Shown here in pieces: positions 48,421 to 59,551 of a DNA stretch of 64,000 nucleotides. The position numbers and the translations under genes are program-made. The notes under the pieces were generated by a model, which was given only the letters and a program-made list of their open reading frames with translations, ran no database searches and was not told the DNA's origin. Each line of letters starts with the position of its first letter. Position 1 is the stretch's first letter. Location of the stretch: contig NZ_CP114058.1 of NCBI RefSeq assembly GCF_026967475.1, forward strand, positions 4,340,001 through 4,404,000, given 5' to 3'. This DNA comes from Rouxiella chamberiensis (GTDB taxonomy: Bacteria > Pseudomonadota > Gammaproteobacteria > Enterobacterales > Enterobacteriaceae).

Positions 48421-50190
48421 TTACGCCTGTACCAGTGGGCCGGGATTTTTCAGATAGTGATCTTTAATCGCCTGTGCCGCCATCAGTGTGATCGCGCCAA
48501 TCGTATCGGTTGGGTTAGCCTGGAAGTTCTGCGGAAACGCGTTGCCACCCGGCACGAAGACGTTGTGCACATCCCAGCTTTGCAGATACTTGTTCAATGC
48601 CGACGTCTTCGGGTTATCGCCCATCACTGCGCCACCCACATTGTGGGTTGAGACGTATTTGGTCAGGTCGAAGTGAGCATCCATCGGCAGGAAACTTTCG
48701 CTATAGCTGTCCGGATTCAACTCTTTGGTGATGTTGCCGACGATCCCTTTCAGATACTGTTGCAGCTTAAGTTCATTCTCTTTCCAGTCGAAAGTCATGC
48801 GCAGCAGCGGATAGCCGTATTCGTCCTTGTAGTTCGGATCCAAATCGAGATAGATATCGCGATAAGACTGGCAGGTCGTCGTGATGCTTATCTTCATCGA
48901 ATGCCCGTACCACTCCTCCATGCCTTCTTTCCAGCCTGTGCCCCAGGTCGGCGTGCCTTTTGGCAGCGAAGTGCTGATAGGTGTGCCCGTAGCCTGCGAG
49001 CTGTGGATCTTGGCACCGCCGATAAAACCAAGGCCGGGACCGTCGAAGTTACCCGGCGAGATATCGTTGATCATCTGGCCTGTTGCGCCTGCGGTAGCGA
49101 ACGGATTGAAGTTTTTATCCTTGAAGAACAGCGTCGAGCCGCCGTTGCTCAGGAACGCATAGTTGCGCCCGACCACGCCTTCTTCCGTGAGGGGGTTGTA
49201 CGGCTTGCCGATGCCGGACAGCAGCATCAAACGCACGTTGCAGAACTGGAAGCTGCTCAGCACCACAATCTTCGCAGGCTGGAAGCATTCGTTGCCCTGC
49301 GCGTCGATATAAATGACGCCTTTGGCGGTTTTCTTGTCGTCGTGCAGCACCACTTTCATCACGTTGGCATGAACTTCGTAGGAGAAGTTGTCCATACGTT
49401 TCAGCGCATCCATGACTGCCGTTTGCGGCGAGGCCTTGGAGTAGTTAAGGCACGGGTATTTACTGCAATAACCGCAGTAGTTACACGGCGCTATCTGGTT
49501 GCCGTAGGGATTGGTCCAGGCACGAGACACGCAGGCTGAAGGGTTCGGGAACGGGTGATAGCCCATCTTTTTGGTCACGTCGGCGAACATGCTGCTGTTG
49601 AGGGTATCTTCCAGCGCCGGCAGCGGATAAGGCTCCGAGCGCGGGCCTTCGAACGGATCGCCGCCTTCCATGATTTGGCCGCGCAGGTTGCCGGTTTTAC
49701 CGGACTGCCCGCAGATATTTTCGAATTTGGTGTAGTAAGGCTCGATTTCGTCCCAGCTGAACGGGAAGTCCATGATCCGCATGTCTTCCTGCAGGATCCC
49801 GGGCTTGTAGGCCTGATCGGCATAGGTTTTCAATTTGAGATCGGTCGGCGTCGGGCGAATCAATACCGCCGTCCAGTGCAGGCCGGATCCTCCTACACCG
49901 GTACCTGGCGCAAACGCGCCCCATTTACGGGTCGGCAGCGCGGTTTCGCTCATGTTGTAGCGCACAGTGACTGCGGCTTCGGCCGGGGTGGCCATCACTT
50001 TGTTTCTTACCGCGTAGGCGTATTCATCCGCCGGTTTCGGGTAGGCAAACTCTTCATAGCCGCGATCGCCGCCGCGCTCCAGTGCGCGGACTTTGAGTCC
50101 TGCCATGGCCAGCTCAATGCTCATCAGCGAGCCTGCCCAGCCAAGGCCGACGACAACGACGTCGACTTCTTCTTTGGTTACTTGTGCCAT
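48421..50190 (-). CDS. Gluconate 2-dehydrogenase, FAD (GMC-type) subunit
   Basis: 589 aa GMC oxidoreductase. FAD site VVVVGLGWAGSLMSIELA near the N-terminus, GTGVGGSGLHWTAVLIRP, and the C-terminal active-site region HNVGGAVMGDNP with NAFPQNFQANPTDTIGAIT. A Cys-rich segment CNYCGYCSKYPC (about 237-248) could bind an Fe-S cluster, as in this family. The start at 50190 (MAQVTKEE) has AGGATTAAAG upstream. It is exported with the Tat-signal gamma subunit. Five bp separate it from the cytochrome gene. Intact. Confidence 0.92.
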   Translation of the reverse strand: MAQVTKEEVDVVVVGLGWAGSLMSIELAMAGLKVRALERGGDRGYEEFAYPKPADEYAYAVRNKVMATPAEAAVTVRYNMSETALPTRKWGAFAPGTGVGGSGLHWTAVLIRPTPTDLKLKTYADQAYKPGILQEDMRIMDFPFSWDEIEPYYTKFENICGQSGKTGNLRGQIMEGGDPFEGPRSEPYPLPALEDTLNSSMFADVTKKMGYHPFPNPSACVSRAWTNPYGNQIAPCNYCGYCSKYPCLNYSKASPQTAVMDALKRMDNFSYEVHANVMKVVLHDDKKTAKGVIYIDAQGNECFQPAKIVVLSSFQFCNVRLMLLSGIGKPYNPLTEEGVVGRNYAFLSNGGSTLFFKDKNFNPFATAGATGQMINDISPGNFDGPGLGFIGGAKIHSSQATGTPISTSLPKGTPTWGTGWKEGMEEWYGHSMKISITTTCQSYRDIYLDLDPNYKDEYGYPLLRMTFDWKENELKLQQYLKGIVGNITKELNPDSYSESFLPMDAHFDLTKYVSTHNVGGAVMGDNPKTSALNKYLQSWDVHNVFVPGGNAFPQNFQANPTDTIGAITLMAAQAIKDHYLKNPGPLVQA

Positions 50191-50242
50191 CTTTAATCCT
50201 GTCAAATCATCAAAAAACGGAAAGGGGTGATCGCTGTGTCTG

Positions 50243-50969
50243 CTAGGCGCGTGCGCCGGACAGACTGACGGGACCCAGGGGATAAGGGATGTTGTGCTGT
50301 TTCACCCATTCCGTGTAGCTGGCACGCGCGCCCGGGAATCCGATGGCAATCCAGGCCTTCATGCCTTTGTTACCGCCATAGATAGGGTCGGCGAGATAGC
50401 CGTGCTTGGTATCGGAGAGCAGTTCATTGAAAAACTGCGAAGCGACCAGCGACTCTTCACCCATCTGGGCGAAAGAGATGCCGTTTTTCTGAAGTTTGGT
50501 CAGAAACGTCGTCTTTTTCCGCTTCCGTCAGGTCGTGGAAAGCTTTTTGATGATTCTGCCGGCACCAGGTGTTGGCCATCTTGATGCCCATCTTGTAGAT
50601 CTGCTGCGGACGATAGGGAAGTTGATAACCCATGGTGGCAGGCGCATGTACGTTGAAGGGACCTTGAAGATAGATCTCTTCGCCAAATTCGCCGTGCATC
50701 TGCTGGTCAATAAAGATAGGCACGTTGGTTTCCAGCGCGCCCGGCGCTTTGCCTTTTCCGCCTGCGGGGATCAGACGGTCGGCGGCGGCCATAATAAATT
50801 GCCACTCTTCGGCGCTGAAAAATACGGGCTTGTAATCGAGTAATTCGGGTGCGGCCATTTCGGCAGCCTGTGCGGCAGTTAATCCTTTCATCAGGATAGT
50901 GCTGACAGGCAAAGCCATTATTGACCCAAGCAAGAACTTGCGGCGGGTAGTTTTCTTTTGAAGGAGCAT
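50243..50969 (-). CDS. Gluconate 2-dehydrogenase gamma subunit (one frameshift)
   Basis: Repaired length 241 aa. The twin-arginine signal TTRRKFLLGSIMALPVSTIL carries the folded complex across the membrane. The body is the helical Gluconate_2-dh3 domain (WQFIMAAADRLIPAG, KGMKAWIAIGFPGARASYTEWV). The frame breaks at 50504-50506: the coding strand has GACGTTTCTG, and GACGTTCTG gives AEKDDVLTKLQKNG, the usual D-x-V-L pattern. First gene of the operon. Confidence 0.88.
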
Positions 50970-51502
50970 AGCACTACGACTCTCACTGGCTTAAATGTTA
51001 GATGAGGGTTAATTTTTATAATCGTTTGGGTACAAATTTATAATATCATCGTCACATTAAAAAAGAATATATAAATTCCATATAATTTGTGTGCGTAGCA
51101 TGCGCTAAAAGAAGTTCTGCCAATTAATTATTATTAATTCATTGATAATAAAACGTTATTTATGGTGATCGTTGCCAGTTAACGCGCAAGGATTATGCGA
51201 TGGCGAGAGGGTTTAATGACGCATAGAGATTTATATTTCCGGGAAAGAGAGCGGGGAAATATAATCACGGCCCTAAAGAACCTGTTATTAAATGTTGGTT
51301 TTGTTAGCTAACATTTCTAACATAATAAACAAATAGGAGTGGTTATCATTCATTTTTATATGACGTTAAAATAATCTGACTTAAATAATGATACTGAACA
51401 TTGATAAGCGGTGAGGAGTTATTTTTTAAGGAAAGACTAAAATAATAAAAGGCGGGGAATAATAAAGCCGCATGCCGATAATAGACTGCGGCCTCTAAAA
51501 CA
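50970..51502. promoter_or_regulatory. Promoter region of gluconate dehydrogenase operon with TGTTAGCTAACA palindrome
   Basis: 533 bp, AT-rich, between the regulator gene and the operon. It holds a 12-bp perfect palindrome TGTTAGCTAACA (51302-51313) within a cluster of TGTT/AACA half-sites (ATGTT near 51292; TAACAT at 51308-51313 and again at 51317-51322). These may be operators. No ORF is credible. Confidence 0.5.
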
Positions 51503-52537
51503 CTACGCAGATTCGCGAACGACTAACGAGAATCCAATATCTACAACGTGCTCGGCAATCTCCAGCCCTTCGATTTTATCGGCCAGCATGGTGGCGGCCT
51601 GTTGACCCATGCGCGATTTGTCCACACACACGGTCGTGATGGCGGGTCGATTATGGGCCGCAAAATTGAGGTCGGCAAAACCTATAACTTTGAGATCCTC
51701 CGGGACACGCAAACTCCGGGCCTCGGCTTCCATAATCACACCCTGCGCCAGCGTATCCGAGGTGCAGATAATCACATCGAAGCGCTCGCTTTTTTGCAAC
51801 AGATGACGAAAGGCAGTGCGCCCAACCTCCATATTGGCCGGCGCGGGCAGCGTAACTTCTTCGACAACGTTTTGCGGGTCCTGACGTAACACGTCGATGG
51901 CGCTGTTTTTGCGTACCTGCGCGCGACGGTCCGAAGCGCAGACCATGCCGAAACGTGAATACCCTTTACCCAGAAAATAGTGCCCTACGGCCTGACCTAT
52001 TTTTTCATGTGAAAAACCGATCAGCATATCCAGCGGCGTGGGGGTGAGATCCCAGATTTCAACCACCGGAATATTGGCGTTGAGAATGATCCGCTTGAGT
52101 TCCGAAGAGTGGTGAATGCCGGTGAGCACGATGCCATCAGGGCGTCGCGAAAGAAGGGTCGCTACGATGTCGGTTTCGGAATCGGTGTCATAGCCGACAA
52201 TACAGAGCAGCATATGATAACCCCGCAACGCCAGCTCATCGCCAATCGCCTGCACCGTATCGACGAACATGTTGTTGTTGATTTGCGGCACCACGACAGC
52301 AATAAGTTTGGTGCGGCGCGTGGTTAAGCCACCGGCCAGCATATTGGGAATATAACCGGTCAGGTTGACCGCCTCCATGACTCGGGCCACGGTCGTGGGG
52401 CGCACGATTTTTGGGTTGTTCAGCGCACGGCTCACTGTCATTGGAGAAAGACCTGCGGCTTTGGCGACATCCTCCAGCGTGGGGGAACGAGAGAGAGATT
52501 TGTTAGGATATTTTTCGTAATTCAATGCATTTTCCAC
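51503..52537 (-). CDS. LacI-family regulator, GntR-like
   Basis: 344 aa. N-terminal HTH (PTLEDVAKAAGLSPMTVSRALNNP) and hinge, then a periplasmic-binding-like domain. Segments GYIPN, PVVEIWDLTPTPLDMLIGFSHEKIGQ and the C-terminal DIGFSL follow E. coli GntR (PVVELMD..., LDIAVGFDN). It lies directly upstream of and collinear with the gluconate dehydrogenase operon, so gluconate-responsive repression is a good guess. An 18-bp palindrome 34 bp before its start suggests autoregulation. Intact. Confidence 0.85.
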   Translation of the reverse strand: MENALNYEKYPNKSLSRSPTLEDVAKAAGLSPMTVSRALNNPKIVRPTTVARVMEAVNLTGYIPNMLAGGLTTRRTKLIAVVVPQINNNMFVDTVQAIGDELALRGYHMLLCIVGYDTDSETDIVATLLSRRPDGIVLTGIHHSSELKRIILNANIPVVEIWDLTPTPLDMLIGFSHEKIGQAVGHYFLGKGYSRFGMVCASDRRAQVRKNSAIDVLRQDPQNVVEEVTLPAPANMEVGRTAFRHLLQKSERFDVIICTSDTLAQGVIMEAEARSLRVPEDLKVIGFADLNFAAHNRPAITTVCVDKSRMGQQAATMLADKIEGLEIAEHVVDIGFSLVVRESA

Positions 52538-52570
52538 AGGTTACTTGAGCCAACTCGCGCTGGAAAAGGA

Positions 52571-52588
52571 AATGTTTGCGCAAACATT
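52571..52588. promoter_or_regulatory. 18-bp operator palindrome upstream of GntR-like gene
   Basis: AATGTTTGCGCAAACATT is perfectly self-complementary, with the central GCGC typical of LacI-family operators. It keeps the outer ATGTT...AACAT of the GntR consensus (ATGTTA-N4-TAACAT, from memory). It is 34 bp before the regulator's ATG. Confidence 0.7.
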
Positions 52589-52734
52589 GCGCCTTGCCCC
52601 CATAATATCCCTCTATTCAGTTAGGTTAAAGTGTTCAATTATTGTTACTAAAAATAATATCAATGGTTACGAGCTAGTGTATTATTTTTAAAGATTATTC
52701 TCGTGTACTGACTATCACTGATGGAGAGTCCAAC

Positions 52735-52929
52735 ATGCCAGAGATTGTGGTTTACGCCGTAGAAGGCCGCTCGGTCGAGCAGAAAAGCACATTGATGAAG
52801 AAAATTACCGAAGCCGTGGTCGAGTCGCTGGACGTGGATGCCGAACGTGTTGTGGTATCGATTGTGGAAACCAAAGCGGAAAACAAATCGCGCGGCGGAG
52901 TTCCATTCAGCGAGCTGAACAAGAAGTAA
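52735..52929 (+). CDS. 4-oxalocrotonate tautomerase-family protein
   Basis: 64 aa. Pro follows the initiator Met (MPEIVVYAVEGRS), the catalytic base of the family. The helix KSTLMKKITEAVVESLDVDAERVVV and the C-terminal SRGGVPFSELN fit small hexameric 4-OT subunits. The substrate is unknown. It is convergent with the old yellow enzyme gene. Confidence 0.85.
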   Translation: MPEIVVYAVEGRSVEQKSTLMKKITEAVVESLDVDAERVVVSIVETKAENKSRGGVPFSELNKK

Positions 52930-52955
52930 AAAACCCGCCAACAGGCGGGTTTTTG
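52930..52955. terminator. Bidirectional terminator between tautomerase and old yellow enzyme genes
   Basis: AAAACCCGCC-AACA-GGCGGGTTTTT stem-loop directly after the tautomerase stop and 16 bp past the end of the convergent gene. Confidence 0.9.
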
Positions 52956-52970
52956 TTTTACACAATCAGC

Positions 52971-54071
52971 TTATTCAGCCGTTTTGTAGCGCTCGAGCCA
53001 GTGAGCATACGGTGCAGGCAGCACCCATGATGGCTCTTCTTTTTCCAGCACTTTCGCCGCCTGATAAGACCAGTTCGGGTTCGCCAGGTGCGCGCGTCCG
53101 ACCATGACCAGATCCAGCTGACCTTTCTCGATAGCCTGGTCGGCAATCACCGGTGAATCTATACCCCAGGCAGAGGCTACCGCGATATCCGCCTCTTTAC
53201 GCACACGCTCGGCAATCGGGGCCAAAAAGCCCGGCGCCCAAGGAATGTTGGCGCTCGGCGTCGAGAAACCGATGCTGACGCTGAGCATATCCAGACCACC
53301 CGCGCGGAATTTTTTAGTCAGCGAAATCGCTTCTTCCAGCGTCTCTTCATCGCGGCCATCGTATTCGATAACGCCGAAACGCGCAGTCAGCGGCAGATTT
53401 TCCGGCCATTCCCTGCGAACGGCTTCCAGCGTTTCCAGCAGGAAGCGACTGCGACCTTCCACATTGCCGCCGTAGGCATCCTGACGCTGGTTGGCGTGAA
53501 CGGAGAAGAAGCTTTGCGCCAGATAGCCGTGGGCAAAGTGCAGTTCGATCCACTCGAAACCGGCATCACGTGCACGGCGGGTTGCCGCCACGAAATCCGC
53601 CTTGACGCGATCGATATCGGCCAACGTCATTTCATGCGGCACTTTCGGCAGGTTGGCGCCAAAGGCGACGGCGGAAGGCGAAATCGTTTCCCAGCCACGG
53701 CTGTCGCCCGCCGCGATATGGTCGTCGCCTTCCCAGGGCAGGTTGGCGCTGGCTTTACGGCCCGCATGACCAATCTGGATGCCCGGTACGGCTCCCGCCG
53801 CTTTAATCTCTTTGGCAATCTGCGCCAGTTGCGCGGCCTGCTTTTCGTTCCACAATCCCAGACATCCCGGGGTAATGCGGCCTTCAGGTGATACTGCCGT
53901 TGCTTCGACAATCACCAGACCTGCACCGCCGCGCGCCAGACTGGCATAATGCACACGGTGCCAATCATTGGCGACACCGTCTACCGCGCTGTACTGACAC
54001 ATCGGTGGAATGGCGATGCGGTTGCGCAGTGTGACGTCTTTTAACTTGAAGGTTGAGAATAAACCGGACAT
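52971..54071 (-). CDS. NADH:flavin oxidoreductase, old yellow enzyme (YqjM/NamA-like)
   Basis: 366 aa FMN-dependent ene-reductase. IPPMCQYSAVDGVANDWH carries the Cys of the thermophilic-like OYE class; GIQIGHAGRKASAN and ELHFAHGYLAQSFFS hold the conserved active-site His pair; VMVGRAHLANPNW is the C-terminal FMN-phosphate site. The start at 54071 (MSGLFSTFKLKD) fits the family; the frame runs open ~98 codons upstream into unrelated sequence. A LysR gene lies upstream on the same strand. Intact. Confidence 0.9.
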   Translation of the reverse strand: MSGLFSTFKLKDVTLRNRIAIPPMCQYSAVDGVANDWHRVHYASLARGGAGLVIVEATAVSPEGRITPGCLGLWNEKQAAQLAQIAKEIKAAGAVPGIQIGHAGRKASANLPWEGDDHIAAGDSRGWETISPSAVAFGANLPKVPHEMTLADIDRVKADFVAATRRARDAGFEWIELHFAHGYLAQSFFSVHANQRQDAYGGNVEGRSRFLLETLEAVRREWPENLPLTARFGVIEYDGRDEETLEEAISLTKKFRAGGLDMLSVSIGFSTPSANIPWAPGFLAPIAERVRKEADIAVASAWGIDSPVIADQAIEKGQLDLVMVGRAHLANPNWSYQAAKVLEKEEPSWVLPAPYAHWLERYKTAE

Positions 54072-54186
54072 ATCAAATCTCTGAGTTGAATGGGAATCTC
54101 TGTCATCATGCTCCTGCACCCTCGTCAATTGATTGCCAATCGGTGCTGTCATCTTTGCAATGACGTGAGCGATACTCGGGATTCTG

Positions 54187-55805
<1,619 letters not shown>

Positions 55806-57969
55806 ATGAAACAGTTAAAAATAGCAGCAAGCGCCTCCGTGGCATCCCATCTCGACACACCGCGTGGCGTAGTCAGCCTCGATGACGCGGACTACACCGA
55901 CATTGCGGCGATAGTGATTTCCGTGGATGACCTGAATAACGGCAGGCTGGCAGCCGTCGAAGCCTTGGGATTCAGTATCCCTGCGTTTGTTGCAGTACAG
56001 GGAGCGGAACAGGTTTCACCCCAGTTTTTAGCGGCGCTAAAGGGCGTGTTCGCTCTGTCGGATGCCAATCAGGCGTTCTATGCCGCGCAGCTCGAAGCCG
56101 CGGCCGATGAATACGAGCAGGGCCTGTTCCCGCCGTTTTTCGATACGCTGAAAAAATACGTCGAGATGGAAAATTCGACCTTCGCCTGTCCGGGGCATCA
56201 GGGCGGCGAATTCTTCCGTCGTCATCCGGCGGGTCGTCAATTTACCGAATTCTTTGGTGAAAACATTTTCCGCGCGGACATGTGCAACGCCGACGTCAAA
56301 CTGGGCGACCTGCTTATCCACGAAGGGTCGGCCAAAGATGCCCAGAAGCACGCGGCCAAAGTGTTCAGCGCCGACAAGACCTATTTCGTGCTCAACGGCA
56401 CCTCGGCCGCCAATAAAGTGGTGACCAATGCGCTGCTGACCCGTGGCGACCTGGTGCTGTTCGACCGCAACAACCATAAATCCAACCACCACGGCGCACT
56501 GTTGCAGGCAGGCGCGACGCCGGTCTATCTCGAAACCGCGCGTAACCCGTTTGGTTTTATCGGCGGTATTGATGCCGCCTGTTTCGAAGAGCGCTATCTT
56601 CGTAAACAAATTCAGCAGGTTGCGCCGGATCGCGCGGAAGAGAAACGGCCTTTCCGTCTGGCGATTATTCAGCTTGGCACCTATGACGGCACGGTTTACA
56701 ACGCCCGTCAGGTGGTAGAGAAAATAGGCCATCTGTGTGATTACATTCTGTTTGACTCGGCGTGGGTCGGCTACGAGCAGTTTATCCCGATGATGAAAGA
56801 GTGCTCGCCGCTGTTGCTGGAACTCGACGAAAATGACCCCGGGATTATCGTGACCCAGTCCGTTCACAAGCAGCAGGCCGGTTTCTCGCAGACTTCGCAG
56901 ATTCATAAAAAAGATAATCACATCAAAGGACAGAAGCGCCATTGCAGCCATAAAAAGCTTAATAACGCCTTTATGATGCACGCGTCCACCAGCCCGTTTT
57001 ATCCGCTGGTTCGCCGCGCTCGATGTCAATGCGCGGATGCACGCGGGCGGCAGCGGCCGACATATGTGGATGGAATGCGTGAAGCTTGGAATCGATGCCC
57101 GCAAAATGCTGCTGAAGCAGTGTTCGATGATCCAGCCGTTTGTGCCGCCAACCATCGACGGCACGCCGTGGCAGGATCACGACACCGAAAAAATGGCCAA
57201 CGATGTGCGTTTCTTCGATTTCGTACCCGGTGAACGCTGGCACGCCTTTGCAGGTTATGCCGAGAAGCAGTATTTTGTGGACCCTTGCAAACTGTTGCTG
57301 ACTACGCCCGGCATCGATGCGAGCAGCGGTAAATATACCGAGTTCGGTATTCCTGCGACCATTCTTGCCAACTATCTGCGCGAAAACGGCATTGTGCCGG
57401 AGAAATGCGACCTCAACTCCATTCTGTTCCTGCTGACGCCTGCGGAAACGCCTGCGAAAATGCAGCATCTTGTCGACGAAATCGCCCGTTTCGAGCGCTA
57501 TATCGAAGAAGATGCATTGCTGAGCGAGGTATTGCCCACGGTTTATCGCAAGAACGAAGAACGCTATCGCGACTACACGATTCGCCAGCTGTGTCAGGAA
57601 ATGCACAATCTTTATGTCAGCTTCGACGTCAAAGAGCTGCAAAAAGAGATGTTCCGCGAGAAAGGCTTCCCGCAGGTGGTGATGAACGCGCAGGACGCCC
57701 ACAGCGAGTTTATTCGCGACAACGTAGAACTGGTGCCTATCAGTGAAGCAGAAGGGCGCATTGCGGCCGAAGGTGCGCTGCCTTATCCGCCGGGCGTATT
57801 GTGCGTGGTGCCGGGCGAGCTGTGGGGCGGAGCAGTGCAACGCTATTTTCTGGCGCTGGAAGAGGGCATCAATATTCTGCCGGGCTTCTCGCCCGAACTG
57901 CAGGGCGTCTATGTCGAGAAAAAGCCGGTCGGCTGGAAGCGCGTCATGGGTTATGTGATAGCCGAATAA
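55806..57969 (+). CDS. speC: Ornithine decarboxylase, constitutive type (one frameshift)
   Basis: Repaired length 720 aa, end-to-end match to E. coli SpeC. Converts ornithine to putrescine using PLP. The wing domain is at the N-terminus; STFACPGHQGGEFF; GTSAANKVVTNALLTRGDLV; PLP lysine in TQSVHKQQAGFSQTSQIHK; PPGVLCVVPGELWGGAVQRYF. The frame breaks at 57008-57009: CCGCTGGTTCGCC should read CCGCTGTTCGCC, giving SPFYPLFAALDVNA as in E. coli. Near mltC, as in E. coli. A hairpin terminator follows. Confidence 0.95.
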
Positions 57970-57992
57970 CGCCAAAGCGTAACAGGAAGATG

Positions 57993-58018
57993 AACGGAGC
58001 CTTATGGCTCCGTTTTTT
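57993..58018. terminator. Terminator of speC
   Basis: AACGGAGCC-TTAT-GGCTCCGTT stem-loop with T-run, about 25 bp after the stop; it lies at the 3' end of the convergent gene too. Confidence 0.9.
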
Positions 58019-58019
58019 A

Positions 58020-59359
58020 TTAGGGCGCGGGCTGATGTCCGGTAATGGTCGCGATAAAGCTGGGATATACAACGCCCAGTATGCCCGCGCACAGCACATC
58101 GTTTATCTGCACGCGCGTTTCGGCATCGAAATACTCGCCAAAGGCGCTTTCCAGCGCGGCGCTTGCAAGCAGCGGCGTGTTCATCAGCGCGGTTCTGGCC
58201 GCCAGATCGTTGCAGAAGGCGGTGGCCATTTCACTGCTGCTCGGGAAGGTCCTCTCCACCTTTATTTTTAATTTTTGATTGTTCTCGATGGCGTGAACGC
58301 CGGTGAAAGTAAGGAAATCTGCCGTTTCTCCGACCATATTCAGACCTGCCCGCATGACATTGTTAATGGCGAGTGCGCCATGCAGCGGTGGATTAAGGGC
58401 CGCCGCCGCGCCGGAAGGCGAAGCCAGCGCGCTCATGGTCAGCGAGACGGCAAGCTGATTCGGCACATAAAGGCCTGCGGCGATGAGGGTGCTTTTTTGC
58501 GCACCGTAGTGCGATGCGTGAATCCCAGCGCCGATTGCAGTCCTTCGCGAAGCAGGCTGTAACCCTGAAAGGCGACGAGCGTCGAGGCGAGTCCGCTCAA
58601 TACGCCGGTAGAGCCTGCGGCCACCAGCGCCGCCGTGGAGACCAGAATATTAAAGGTGCGGGAATACTGGGTTATCTGGGTTTCGGTGCCCTGCACGCGA
58701 TCGCGAATAGCGCCCAGCACATTGAGCAGAGTCGGCATCAATCCGGCCACGGCGGCCAGCGTAAATCGCATTTCGCGGCTTGCGGAACAGGCGTTAAGCC
58801 CGGACTCAACCTCGAAAGCAATAACCTGACGCGCCAGCGTGGGCACCGCCACGCACAGGCCGGTGCGCATCAGGGTATTGAAGGTATTGCCAAGATAGCG
58901 GCAGAGATAGCCATCACAGGACAACAGCAGGATTTTGCTCAGCCGGGACCAGCCACCACGGGCATCGAGGCCATTTGCTTCTGACTCGGTCACAAACGAG
59001 GGCAGATCATGCAGGGCGCGGCACAGGTTGCTGTCATCGGGGGGCGTATTGTCGAGCACATAGCGAGACAGCGTGCGCTGCAACTGTTCTGCATCGAGAG
59101 GTTGTTCGGTCAGGGCCTCTGCCGACTGCATTTCGGCGGCATGCAGGATGTCGTCGAGCGTGTTCAATGCGGCCTGTATTTCGGCATCGCTGGGGCGTTG
59201 CAGCGCCTCGAATACCTGCTCGGTCAGTTGCTGGCCGCGGTGCGCAAGGTCAAGATACTCGAGTGACGAAGGATTGACGGCGGCAGACTCGAAGCGGTCG
59301 AGTCGGGATTCGGAGACGGCGGGTTGAATGGCGGATGAGGAAATAGCGTTTAGCGTCAT
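58020..59359 (-). CDS. Unrecognised 446-aa helical, hydrophobic protein (one frameshift)
   Basis: I do not recognise this protein. The N-terminus is Ser/Ala-rich without a classical signal peptide (MTLNAISSSAIQPAVSES), then a charged helical region (about 25-130). From about residue 155 come several long apolar segments: FTLAAVAGLMPTLLNVLGAI, ILVSTAALVAAGSTGVL, STLIAAGLYVPNQLAVSL, DVLCAGILGVVYPSFIATI. That plan resembles type III secreted translocators or effectors, but this is only an impression. The frame is lost at the T6 run 58493-58498 (seven needed). It occupies the place of nupG in the E. coli speC-mltC neighbourhood and stands alone. Confidence 0.6.
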
Positions 59360-59502
59360 GAATGGTCCACGAAAATTGCCCTACGGATGAATCAGATGAG
59401 GGAGGTGATTACGTAGACTAAGTTAAGAAAAAATTTGGCGCGAGATTCTCATTTTTCGACCAAATTCGCCGTATCGGCAGCATTTTCGGAGCAAATGCAA
59501 AA

Positions 59503-59533
59503 AAACGGAGACCGTCATCAAGGGTCTCCGTTT
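59503..59533 (-). terminator. Terminator of mltC
   Basis: Perfect 11-bp stem AAACGGAGACC / GGTCTCCGTTT; on the minus strand the second arm runs into a T-run. 18 bp past the mltC stop. Confidence 0.9.
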
Positions 59534-59551
59534 CGTTACATCACAGGGCGG

